A stretch of 12,366 nucleotides of DNA from the NCBI GenBank assembly GCA_946408315.1, contig CAMJRV010000030.1:1-12366 (forward strand). Direction: 5' to 3'. This DNA is from an uncultured Bacillota bacterium. GTDB lineage: Bacteria > Bacillota > Clostridia > Peptostreptococcales > Anaerovoracaceae. Positions 1 to 6,603 of this stretch are shown here, one piece after another. Both the position numbers and the translations under genes were made by a program. The notes below the pieces were generated by a model. That model was not told the DNA's origin. It worked only from the letters and a program-made list of their open reading frames with translations, and searched no databases. Position 1 is the stretch's first letter. The number at the start of each line of letters is the position of its first letter.

Positions 1-2
1 TG

Positions 3-82
3 GAACAAAAAATAACAGTCATCTCATGAGCCTTGCGGCTTGCGCATAATGTGCAAACCGCAAGGCTCATTTAAAAGACTGT
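3..82 (-). terminator. Large nested hairpin terminator of the antiporter-aminopeptidase unit
   Basis: A perfect 13-bp inverted repeat (ATGAGCCTTGCGG at 26-38 with its complement at 58-70) encloses a smaller imperfect stem (TTGCGCA/TGTGCAA). It is itself enclosed by an outer 6-bp stem, ACAGTC at 15-20 with GACTGT at 77-82. Read on the minus strand, the outer stem is followed directly by TATTTTTTG. It starts 9 bp after the stop codon of the M42 aminopeptidase gene, which fits rho-independent termination of that unit. Confidence 0.8.
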
Positions 83-91
83 CACTCATCG

Positions 92-1174
92 TTACAGGGT
101 TTCATATTCTTCTAAAAATCTCACCATCAGATCGGCGGTTCCCGCCAAATCGTTCAGATTGATCGTACCCACAGGTGTGTGCATATACCGCTGAGGAATG
201 CATACTCCTCCTGCCAGAACTCCCTCTCCTGCCATCGAGGCGGACCACGCGTCCGTACCTCCGCCGATCATGACCTCTCTCTGGAAAGGAATCTTATGCT
301 TTTCGGCAACGGAAATCAGTTTTCTGGTCAGCTTTCTCGGCACATTGTTGCCGGTAGCCCCCAGGATAGGGTCCCAGTCGTAATATTTGATCCCCGGACC
401 GCCTCCCATGATCTGGGAGCACTGCCGTTCCTCCACGCCGGGAACTCCCCCGGTCAGAGTTACATCGATGGCGATCATCAGCTCCGGCTTAAAGCGGTTT
501 ACCATAGGCCCTCCTGCCCGGAGTCCGACTTCTTCCATGACAGAACCCGCCATGCAGACCGTCGGCTCGATCTTACGGCCCTGGAGCCCTCTCAGGATTT
601 CAACCATAGCAGCGCAGCCGGCCCGGTCGTCTACAGCTTTCCCGGTATAGTATTTTCCGCCGTTCATAAAATACCCTTCCCTGTGGAACCCCATATAATC
701 TCCGATCTGCACCCCGAGGGCCAGCGTTTCCTCCCGGCTTTCCGTGCCTACGTCAACATAGAGTTCTTCGATCTTTATGACCTGGTTATGTTCTTCCGCC
801 GTCATGATATGGGCCGGTTTGGAGCCTGTCACGCCGTAGATCATCTTTCCGCTGTCCGTCTTGATCACCATATCCTGGTTGACCGCCGTCCTGTCGTCGT
901 GGTAGCCTACGGGCAAAAATCTGACGAGACCGTTCTCCTCAATATAGTTGACGATATAACCGATCTCATCCATATGCGCGGAGATGAGAATCCGCTTGTC
1001 CGGGTCCGTACCGAATTTAATGAAATACTGGTTGCCCAGAGAATCCGTTTCATATTTGTCGTAAAGACCTTCCATCTGCTTTTTCAATACATTCGCCACG
1101 TCCTCCTCGTCGCCGGAAACGCCGAAGGCGTTATCCAGTTCAAAAAGGGTCTGTGCGAGCAAATCATGTGCCAT
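92..1174 (-). CDS. M42-family metallo-aminopeptidase (glutamyl aminopeptidase / TET-like)
   Basis: This is a 360-residue cytoplasmic dinuclear zinc or cobalt aminopeptidase of peptidase family M42, whose known members form dodecameric TET particles that trim short peptides. Every expected metal or catalytic motif is visible: His67 in SAHMDEIG, Asp182 in KAVDDRAG, the Glu pair 214-215 in MEEVGLRAG, Asp237 in AIDVTLTGG, and His332 in YMHTP, preceded by GGGTDAW at 304-310. Length is normal for the family. The ATG at 1174 was chosen because TAAGGAGG lies just upstream; the open frame continues 43 codons further, but that part has no family similarity and overlaps the antiporter gene. The start is 11 bp after the antiporter stop, so the two are almost certainly co-transcribed. 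Family members differ in preference (Glu/Asp, Leu, Lys) and the sequence alone does not settle the substrate. Some relatives are annotated as endoglucanase, which is generally a misnomer. Confidence 0.93.
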   Translation of the reverse strand: MAHDLLAQTLFELDNAFGVSGDEEDVANVLKKQMEGLYDKYETDSLGNQYFIKFGTDPDKRILISAHMDEIGYIVNYIEENGLVRFLPVGYHDDRTAVNQDMVIKTDSGKMIYGVTGSKPAHIMTAEEHNQVIKIEELYVDVGTESREETLALGVQIGDYMGFHREGYFMNGGKYYTGKAVDDRAGCAAMVEILRGLQGRKIEPTVCMAGSVMEEVGLRAGGPMVNRFKPELMIAIDVTLTGGVPGVEERQCSQIMGGGPGIKYYDWDPILGATGNNVPRKLTRKLISVAEKHKIPFQREVMIGGGTDAWSASMAGEGVLAGGVCIPQRYMHTPVGTINLNDLAGTADLMVRFLEEYETL

Positions 1175-1185
1175 TTTTCTCCTCC

Positions 1186-2565
1186 TTACATAACGAAGCC
1201 AGCGATAAGATACAAGATTACAGCGCCGCTTCCGGCAATCAGCGCATACGGAAGGGTTGCCGTCATCAGATCGATCGGTTTGATCTGGCATCCCTGGGAG
1301 CACAGGATAACTCCGTCACCGTAAAGGCAGGTGTTGCTTCCGAAGGCCGCGCCGGAAAACACGGCTGCACTGGCAAGCAGCGGATCAACCCCCATAGCAA
1401 CCGCAAGCGGCACGACGATGGGAAGAATGATGGCAGCCAGGTCCCAGAAGCATCCGGTAGCATAGGCATATACCGCGCACACGAGAAAAACGACGGCAGG
1501 CAAGAAAGCGCCCTTCATGATCGGCGCGGTGACCGAGATCACATAATCCGCCAGCATCAGATCGCCGTTTACCGCCTGTACCGCAAAGGCAAGGACGGAA
1601 AGGGCCAGGACAAAGCCCATGCTGATGACTCCGTCATAGCAGCAGGTCAGCAATTCCTTTGGGCTCAGTCTTTTCTGCAGACCGTAAACGATCAGCGCGG
1701 CGATCACACCGAACAACGAGCCGGTCAGGACGTCCGTTCCGCTCAAAAGCGTAGCCGCGATCATGACAGCCAGAGGTATGAGAAACGGCAGGGGTGATGC
1801 CTTTCTTCCCTCCGGACTTTCCGAAGAATCTTCCGCCTGCAGTTCCGACAGGTCGGCTCCCTCCGGGAACACACCGCCGCCCTGCTCCGCCCGGAGTGTA
1901 GCTCTTTTGATCGGGCCGATCTTGGGGATCACGCCCAAAAGCTGCAGAAATACGACGGCGATGGCCAGCCAGCCGTAAAAGGCGAGGGGAATCGCCGAAA
2001 TGTAAGCGCTGATGCCGGTTCCATCCTTCCCCACGATCCCTTCATTCTCCAGCAATGCTCCGAAATAAACGGCCCATGAGGACAGAGGTACCAGGATACA
2101 TACGGACGCCGCCAGGCTGTTCACCGTATACCCCAACTGGATTCTCGGGATTCCCAGCCTGTCCGTGACTCCTTTCATCGTGGTGCTGACCGCCAGGTTG
2201 TGCAGATAATCATCTAAAAAGATAATCAGTCCAAGTCCGGCGGTTCCCAGGAGAGCCTGTCTCTTCGTGCGGATATACCGCCCGGCCCAGCGTCCAAAAT
2301 CAAGTACGGCGCCCGACCGCTCAAACAGCATGATCAGCATTCCGAACATGGAGATGACGAGCACGAGCCATTGCAGCGTCTCATTGGACATCGAAACGTA
2401 GAGGTAATTGAACCATGTCTCGATAAACGCAAAAGGCCCTCCCGCAAGGATCAATGCTCCGACAGACAGACCGCAGATCATCGCGAAAAGAGTCCGTCTC
2501 GTTGAAACAGCAATCACCAGTATCGTAAATACCGGCAAAATGCTGATAATTCCATAACTATCCAT
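1186..2565 (-). CDS. NhaC-family Na+/H+ antiporter-like membrane transporter
   Basis: This 459-residue polytopic membrane protein has roughly eleven or twelve hydrophobic segments. One long hydrophilic, acidic loop (about residues 215-258, with SELQAEDSSES) separates two halves. It resembles the NhaC superfamily: the paired acidic motif LDDYLHNLAVSTTMKGVTD (Asp118-Asp119), NSLAASVCILVPLSSW at 149-164, and a second-half motif with Asp375 and GSNTCLYGDGVI at 409-420. NhaC relatives include Na+/H+ antiporters and organic-acid exchangers such as the malate/lactate antiporter MleN, so it could move ions or a fermentation substrate or product. The ATG at 2565 has AGGAGG at good spacing. It heads a two-gene unit with the M42 aminopeptidase, and a 19-bp palindrome lies 29-47 bp upstream of the start. 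Substrate is unknown; family placement is fairly secure. Confidence 0.85.
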   Translation of the reverse strand: MDSYGIISILPVFTILVIAVSTRRTLFAMICGLSVGALILAGGPFAFIETWFNYLYVSMSNETLQWLVLVISMFGMLIMLFERSGAVLDFGRWAGRYIRTKRQALLGTAGLGLIIFLDDYLHNLAVSTTMKGVTDRLGIPRIQLGYTVNSLAASVCILVPLSSWAVYFGALLENEGIVGKDGTGISAYISAIPLAFYGWLAIAVVFLQLLGVIPKIGPIKRATLRAEQGGGVFPEGADLSELQAEDSSESPEGRKASPLPFLIPLAVMIAATLLSGTDVLTGSLFGVIAALIVYGLQKRLSPKELLTCCYDGVISMGFVLALSVLAFAVQAVNGDLMLADYVISVTAPIMKGAFLPAVVFLVCAVYAYATGCFWDLAAIILPIVVPLAVAMGVDPLLASAAVFSGAAFGSNTCLYGDGVILCSQGCQIKPIDLMTATLPYALIAGSGAVILYLIAGFVM

Positions 2566-2593
2566 ATTGTTCCTCCTTCTGTTGATTTGTTCC

Positions 2594-2612
2594 GCCGTAT
2601 TTTAAATACGGC
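2594..2612. promoter_or_regulatory. 19-bp palindrome upstream of the antiporter gene, candidate operator
   Basis: GCCGTATTTtAAATACGGC is a perfect inverted repeat with 9-bp arms around one base. It lies between the regulator's terminator and the ribosome binding site of the antiporter gene. There is no U tract after it in either direction, so it is not a terminator. Its size and two-fold symmetry suit a dimeric DNA-binding protein. The CCGTATT half recurs upstream of the LuxR-type gene at 3536-3542. Which protein binds it, if any, is not shown. I found no convincing -35/-10 pair next to it; AT-rich sequence at 2613-2660 could hold a weak promoter. Confidence 0.5.
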
Positions 2613-2724
2613 CTATCATTATTTAAAACCACCGGCCGAAAAAACTCAATTCCATTAAAGTTTATATTTTTTATCCTTAGGTTTATTCCTTTTATCACAA
2701 ATCGGCTGCCCGCTTTTACCCAAT

Positions 2725-2758
2725 AAAAAAACTGAGAGGCTTATAAAAACACTCTCAG
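2725..2758 (-). terminator. Rho-independent terminator overlapping the 3' end of the LuxR-type gene
   Basis: On the minus strand CTGAGAG (2758-2752) pairs perfectly with CTCTCAG (2738-2732) and is followed by seven T residues (2731-2725). The 5' arm lies inside the last codons of the regulator gene (encoding ...LLRVFL), and the stop codon TAA is in the loop. The antiporter unit downstream therefore probably has its own promoter. Confidence 0.9.
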
Positions 2759-3487
2759 CAGCTGCATCCGGTTTTTCACATTGAATTTACCGTAAATATT
2801 ATGGAGATGCTTTTTCACCGTGCCCGGCTCCACAAACAGCCGGTCGCTGATCTCCTCGTTGCTGTAGCCTTGCAGGAGAAGCGCCGCGATCTCCAGCTCC
2901 CGGGAGGTCAAAAGACCAGAGTGCCTGATTTCGTCAAGCTTTCTCAGCATGGGGTCTGTTTCCCGGTATTCATGACTGCAGATTTTTGCCGCCAGATGGT
3001 TATGGAGCTGACTCAGGATAAATACGTCCCGGTCGCAGAAATCCCCCATGCGTTTGCCGCGGTACAGGGACAGTGCTCCGTAGCATTTTCCGTTGCGCGC
3101 AATGCAGAGCGCCAGCGGGTATTCCAGCCCATGGGCCAGAAATTCATTGTAAAATTCCGTTTTTTCCCGAATCGCATTGTCGAACAGGTCCGTCTCTTTA
3201 TAAGCGATGGGCCTCGCGCTTTTAAAGATGGGAATCGTATAGTCAATCCCCTCTCCGTACTCCAGATAGTTCACGATATCTCTCCGTTCGATATTGTTTG
3301 CAACGGGGTCGGAAAGGAGCTTTTCGCCGCTGTGACCGGCCAGATAGAAGGACGCGCTTGAATTGGGAATCAGTATGGTCAAAAGGTCCAGAAGATTGAT
3401 TCTCATTTCATTCATGTCTTCCGTGTCATAAATCATATGAGTGATCTCGTTAAAAAAGATCCATTCCTTTTCTGTCAAATATTGCAT
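2741..3487 (-). CDS. LuxR-family transcriptional regulator with N-terminal sensor-like domain
   Basis: This 248-residue protein ends in a GerE/LuxR-type helix-turn-helix (about 190-248: LTSRELEIAALLLQGYSNEE, then the recognition region VEPGTVKKHLHNIYGKF and NRMQLL). The N-terminal 170 residues look like a GAF-type sensor fold, with an aromatic start (EWIFFNEITHMIY) and a strand pattern LALCIARNGKCYGALSLYRG. No receiver-domain phosphorylation motif and no membrane segment is seen, so it is likely a soluble one-component regulator responding to a small molecule. Start ATG at 3487 has only a modest GGTGG ribosome binding site, which suggests low expression. It sits between the 4-hydroxybutyrate unit and the antiporter-aminopeptidase unit, making either a plausible target. 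The ligand is unknown. HTH assignment is secure; the GAF-like reading of the N-terminus is tentative. Confidence 0.88.
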   Translation of the reverse strand: MQYLTEKEWIFFNEITHMIYDTEDMNEMRINLLDLLTILIPNSSASFYLAGHSGEKLLSDPVANNIERRDIVNYLEYGEGIDYTIPIFKSARPIAYKETDLFDNAIREKTEFYNEFLAHGLEYPLALCIARNGKCYGALSLYRGKRMGDFCDRDVFILSQLHNHLAAKICSHEYRETDPMLRKLDEIRHSGLLTSRELEIAALLLQGYSNEEISDRLFVEPGTVKKHLHNIYGKFNVKNRMQLLRVFL

Positions 3488-3540
3488 CGTTCCACCACAT
3501 CCATTCTATGAAGCCACTGATAGCTTCCTTCTCTTCCGTA

Positions 3541-3599
3541 TTATTTAAAAGGGAGTGTCTCTCCGCAGAATCCCGCGATTCTGCCTTGAGACGCCCCCC
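3541..3599 (-). terminator. Multi-stem terminator after the 4-hydroxybutyrate dehydrogenase gene
   Basis: The core hairpin pairs GCAGAATC (3565-3572) with GATTCTGC (3577-3584). Outside it GTCTC (3557-3561) pairs with GAGAC (3588-3592), and GGG/CCC closes the base. On the minus strand the structure is followed by TTTTAAATAAT. It ends the five-gene unit. The plus-strand flank is also T-rich, so it could work in both directions. Confidence 0.8.
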
Positions 3600-3617
3600 T
3601 TATTTTAAATTTATGCC

Positions 3618-3646
3618 GCCGGATATCCGCGATGCAGACGTCCGGC
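3618..3646. repeat. Inverted repeat between dehydrogenase stop and its terminator
   Basis: GCCGGA (3618-3623) pairs with TCCGGC (3641-3646), and the left arm overlaps a 10-bp perfect palindrome CGGATATCCG (3620-3629). It lies in the 3' untranslated part of the unit before the main terminator. It may stabilise the 3' end of the mRNA; no role is demonstrated. Confidence 0.4.
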
Positions 3647-3659
3647 CGAACGATGCAAA

Positions 3660-4778
3660 TTAATAGAGATTTGCAAATATCTCTCTGATCTCTTCGTCCG
3701 TCAGGAATACGTAGTTGTTTGCCAGAAGTCTCTGCTGATTGTCGACGGTGGATTTTGTGAATTCGTCGATCTGTGCTTCCGTCATTCCATATTCCCTAAG
3801 CGGCTTCTTCATGATGAGCTTGTTCAGGAAGGTTTCCAGCTCGCCGTATACGTCGCCGTCGGGGTCTACGCCCAGAGCGTCCGCAAACAGCTTCGTAGCC
3901 TGCTTGATCTTGCCGTCAGGATTCTTTCTGGTGTACATCTTGAATACTTCGGTGAAGAACTGATAGTTCGCTTCTCCGTGAGGCACGTGGAACGCGCCGC
4001 CGATGGAATAGGACAGGGCGTGAACCGCAGCGCAGCCCGCATTTCCGAATGCGATTCCGGCATAGTTTGACGCCAGTACGAACTCCTTCAGATAGTTGAA
4101 TCTTTCCTCTTCGCCCTTTTCTACGATTTCTTTGTATCCGGCCATGATCATCTCAATGGCATGCAGAGAATACATTTCCGTAAAAGGAGACGCTTTCGGA
4201 GACAGATAGGATTCGATGGCATGAATCAGCGCGTCGACAGAGCTTGTCACGAAGAACTTGTAAGGCAGCCCTTTTACCGTCTCCGGTACGAGGACGGCGT
4301 AATCCGCATAGGTCTGTTCGACTGCAAGACCCTTCTTTGTATGTAAGGATTTCAGTTCGGCGATCGTAACGTTTGTCACTTCGCTTCCGGTTCCGCAGGT
4401 TGTAGGAACGACGACAAGCTCTTTCACCTTTTTCGGCGCTACCGCTCCGGTGAAAAGGTCGACCGACTTTTCGGGAACGTCCAGGGCAAGGATCTTGCAG
4501 ATATCGACGATGGTTCCTCCGCCGAAAGCGACGATCCGCTTGAAGTCATACTTTCTCATTTCGGCCGCGATCGCATCGATCATCTCGTCGGAAGGCTCGC
4601 CCGCGCCGTATTTTTCCTGGAAGATCACGTTTGTCTCAATTCCCAGGGGTTTCATATAAGGAGTGTAGAGCCATTCATTGGTCAGGACCAGATCATCTTT
4701 GCCTACCTTGAATTCATCATTGAATTCTTTGAACGTATCGAAATAAAATACTTTAGGGACTACTCTTAATGCCTGCAT
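3660..4778 (-). CDS. 4hbD: 4-hydroxybutyrate dehydrogenase (iron-type, NAD-dependent)
   Basis: This 372-residue enzyme belongs to the group III (iron-containing) alcohol dehydrogenases. It has the nucleotide-binding GGGTIVD at 86-92 and PTTCGTGSEVT at 125-135. The metal site is intact by comparison with FucO-type enzymes: Asp182 and His186 in VDALIHAIES, His253 in VHALSYSIGG, and His267 in FHVPHGEANY, with the expected 14-residue His-His spacing. The specific assignment rests on position: it directly follows abfT with a 22-bp gap and is in one unit with abfD, as in known 4-hydroxybutyrate/GABA fermenters. The reaction is succinate semialdehyde + NADH to 4-hydroxybutyrate + NAD+, in either direction. 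Start ATG at 4778 has AAGGAGG 8 bp upstream. A related substrate (another short omega-hydroxy acid) cannot be excluded from sequence alone, but the context makes it unlikely. The name abfH is also used for this function. Confidence 0.92.
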   Translation of the reverse strand: MQALRVVPKVFYFDTFKEFNDEFKVGKDDLVLTNEWLYTPYMKPLGIETNVIFQEKYGAGEPSDEMIDAIAAEMRKYDFKRIVAFGGGTIVDICKILALDVPEKSVDLFTGAVAPKKVKELVVVPTTCGTGSEVTNVTIAELKSLHTKKGLAVEQTYADYAVLVPETVKGLPYKFFVTSSVDALIHAIESYLSPKASPFTEMYSLHAIEMIMAGYKEIVEKGEEERFNYLKEFVLASNYAGIAFGNAGCAAVHALSYSIGGAFHVPHGEANYQFFTEVFKMYTRKNPDGKIKQATKLFADALGVDPDGDVYGELETFLNKLIMKKPLREYGMTEAQIDEFTKSTVDNQQRLLANNYVFLTDEEIREIFANLY

Positions 4779-4800
4779 TTTAACATCCTCCTTTTAAATT

Positions 4801-6117
4801 TTAATATTTTGCACAGAATCTCTTTTCAAATTCCACTTTCAGTTCTTCTCTGAAATCAGGATGAGCGATCTTGATCAGATTTCTCGCTCTGTCCTTTAAA
4901 GTCTTTCCCTTTAATTCGGCAATGCCGTATTCTGTCACGATATAGTCGACGTCGTTTCTCGAAGTTGTAACCGCCGCTCCATGGTCGATAAACGGTGTGA
5001 TCTTGGATACCAGGCTCCCGTCCTTCTTCGACGCTACGGAAGGCATCGCGATCACCGCTTTTCCCTTTCCGTCAAGGGACATCGCCGCGCCTCTCACAAA
5101 ATCAACCTGTCCGCCGACTCCGCTGAACTGTCTGATTCCGATGCTGTCGGATACGACCTGACCCATGAAATCGACTGCCAGACAGGAGTTAATGCATACC
5201 AGTTTCGTATTCTGTGCAACGATGACCGGATTATTGACATAATCCACGGTCCTCAGTTCCAGAATGGGATTGTGATCTGCGAAGTCATAGAGGCGTTTGG
5301 AACCCATCAGGAAAGTAACGATCATCTTGCCCCGATGCAGTCCTTTTGCAGAGTTGTTGACGACTCCGGCCTCAAACAGGTCGACGACTCCGTCTGAAAT
5401 CATTTCGGAATGGATTCCCAGGTCCTTCTTATCTTTCAGGGACTGGAGAACCGCGTCCGGAATCGCTCCGATTCCAAGCTGAAGCGTCGATCCGTCTTCG
5501 ATCAGCTCAGCACAGTTTTTCCCGATGGCAAGCTCCACTTCGCCGATCTTCGGAAGGCCCAACTCGTGCAGCGGGCGGGAGGACTCGACGAATTTGTCGA
5601 TTTTGCTGACATGAACAAAGGTATCTCCGAATACGACCGGTACCTGGTCGTTTACTTCAGCAAGAACGATCTTCGCCGATTCGATTCCCTGCATGGTGTA
5701 GTCGGAGGAAACTCCGGTACAGCAATAGCCGTGTTCATCCGGCGGAGATACCTGTACCATGAAAACATCCAGAGCAAAGATCCCTTTCCTGATATAGTTC
5801 GGCACTTCGTGGAAGAATACCGGTGTAAAATCTCCGTGTCCCTCTAAGATGGAGTCTCTGGTGGACGGGCTTGTGAACCAGCCGTTGAAACGAAAATGCT
5901 CTTTCATTTCCGGCTTGGAATACAGACCTTTTCCAAGAGTAACCATGTGGCAGATTTCAACATCCTTGTACGCTTCGGCATTTGCGACCATCGCGTTGAC
6001 CAGTCCGGTGGGTTCCGCCACCGCATGGGCAAAGGCCACCCTGTCACCTGATTTGATGCTTTTCACTGCTTCTTCGGCAGTACACAGCCTGCTGTTATAA
6101 ATTTCTCTCCAGTTCAA
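4801..6117 (-). CDS. abfT: 4-hydroxybutyrate CoA-transferase (acetyl-CoA dependent)
   Basis: This 438-residue CoA-transferase moves CoA from acetyl-CoA to 4-hydroxybutyrate, making 4-hydroxybutyryl-CoA for the dehydratase. It is of the acetyl-CoA hydrolase/transferase (Cat1/Cat2/AbfT) type. Glu238 in GIHSEMISDGVVDL falls at exactly the number of the active-site glutamate reported for C. aminobutyricum AbfT, and the length matches. Other family marks are QVSPPDEHGYC near 122-132, GIGAIPDAVL at 215-224 and GGQVDFVRGA in the C-terminal half. The start codon is TTG at 6117, supported by AGGAGG at 6131-6126 with 8-nt spacing. An ATG 7 bp upstream is out of frame. The gene begins 3 bp after the stop of the Cys-rich gene, whose last codons carry its ribosome binding site, so translational coupling is likely. 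Related butyryl- or propionyl-CoA transferases are the alternative, but neighbours favour 4-hydroxybutyrate. Confidence 0.95.
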   Translation of the reverse strand: MNWREIYNSRLCTAEEAVKSIKSGDRVAFAHAVAEPTGLVNAMVANAEAYKDVEICHMVTLGKGLYSKPEMKEHFRFNGWFTSPSTRDSILEGHGDFTPVFFHEVPNYIRKGIFALDVFMVQVSPPDEHGYCCTGVSSDYTMQGIESAKIVLAEVNDQVPVVFGDTFVHVSKIDKFVESSRPLHELGLPKIGEVELAIGKNCAELIEDGSTLQLGIGAIPDAVLQSLKDKKDLGIHSEMISDGVVDLFEAGVVNNSAKGLHRGKMIVTFLMGSKRLYDFADHNPILELRTVDYVNNPVIVAQNTKLVCINSCLAVDFMGQVVSDSIGIRQFSGVGGQVDFVRGAAMSLDGKGKAVIAMPSVASKKDGSLVSKITPFIDHGAAVTTSRNDVDYIVTEYGIAELKGKTLKDRARNLIKIAHPDFREELKVEFEKRFCAKY

Positions 6118-6120
6118 GTG

Positions 6121-6390
6121 TCATTCCTCCTGTTTCTTTAATTTTTTTATCACGTCGTCCATGTGGGCTTCATCCCACATTTTAATCGGTCCGTGCTTTG
6201 CGTGATATTGGGAATAGGATGCGCAGCAGTTGGTGCAGCCTCCGATCACCAATAAAAAATCGTATTCTCCGCCTTCTTCCGCGATGACAAGCTCTGCCGT
6301 TCCGGCAAGCTCCTTCTTTATCGCTTCATAGGCCTTTCCCCTGTCGTACCTGGGATTGCAGCCTCCGCAGAATTTTACTCCAACCAGCAT
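6121..6390 (-). CDS. Small Cys-rich protein of the 4-hydroxybutyrate unit, function unknown
   Basis: This 89-residue soluble protein lies between abfD and abfT. It begins MLVGVKFCGGCNPRYDRGKA and has five cysteines in two clusters: Cys8 and Cys11 (FCGGC) and Cys52, Cys55 and Cys56 (GGCTNCC), separated by a helix-strand pattern (YEAIKKELAGTAELVIAEE, then YDFLLVIGG). The arrangement suggests metal, iron-sulfur or thiol-redox chemistry on a small alpha/beta fold. I cannot name a family with certainty. ATG at 6390 is chosen because AAGGAG lies 8 bp upstream; the frame stays open to 6471, but that stretch is hairpin-rich non-coding sequence. Its stop is 3 bp before abfT. Since AbfD needs a [4Fe-4S] cluster and FAD, a role in maturing, protecting or reducing AbfD is a reasonable guess, not shown. 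Confidence 0.8.
   Translation of the reverse strand: MLVGVKFCGGCNPRYDRGKAYEAIKKELAGTAELVIAEEGGEYDFLLVIGGCTNCCASYSQYHAKHGPIKMWDEAHMDDVIKKLKKQEE
6126..6131 (-). promoter_or_regulatory. Ribosome binding site deciding the TTG start of abfT
   Basis: AGGAGG on the minus strand lies inside the final Gln-Glu-Glu codons of the Cys-rich gene, 8 nt before the TTG at 6117. It supports the TTG start and couples translation of the two genes. Confidence 0.8.
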
Positions 6391-6417
6391 TGGTCGCTCT
6401 CCTTGCTTGTTAATTTT

Positions 6418-6569
6418 ACGCAATACTGCGTTACTGCTCGCCTCAGGCTCGCTTGTGTATAATGGATACACGTCCTTCGCCTTCGGCTCACGTGCCTTGC
6501 CTTGCGCAAAATTTCCTGCGCAAATCTCATGGGATATACAGGAACCGCCGAAATACTCCGACGGTTCTG
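6418..6569. repeat. Hairpin-rich intergenic element between abfD and the Cys-rich gene
   Basis: The 213 bp between abfD and the Cys-rich gene hold a string of short inverted repeats. ACGCA/TGCGT is at 6418-6431, GTGTAT/ATACAC at 6455-6471, CACGT/ACGTG at 6469-6494, a perfect TTGCGCA/TGCGCAA at 6502-6523, and an imperfect 10-bp stem at 6541-6568 just after the abfD stop. A direct repeat GCTCG occurs at 6436 and 6447. No U tract follows on the minus strand, so it is not a standard terminator. The dense symmetric layout resembles interspersed palindromic elements of bacterial intergenic regions, or an mRNA processing or stabilising segment. No tRNA or known riboswitch was recognised. Confidence 0.5.
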
Positions 6570-6603
6570 TTTCTATTCTTGTTCCTGCGATCAGGTTCGT
6601 TTC

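Noticed and set aside
179..1324. Long plus-strand open frame opposite the M42 aminopeptidase gene
   Set aside because: It is antisense to a gene with clear catalytic motifs, has no ribosome binding site and its translation has no recognisable domain; it arises from codon bias on the opposite strand.
6391..6471. 27-codon upstream extension of the Cys-rich gene
   Set aside because: The frame is open, but the bases form hairpins, and a good ribosome binding site sits just before the internal ATG at 6390.
6540..6569. Terminator right after abfD
   Set aside because: The stem is imperfect and no U tract follows on the minus strand, while the downstream genes have no visible promoter of their own.
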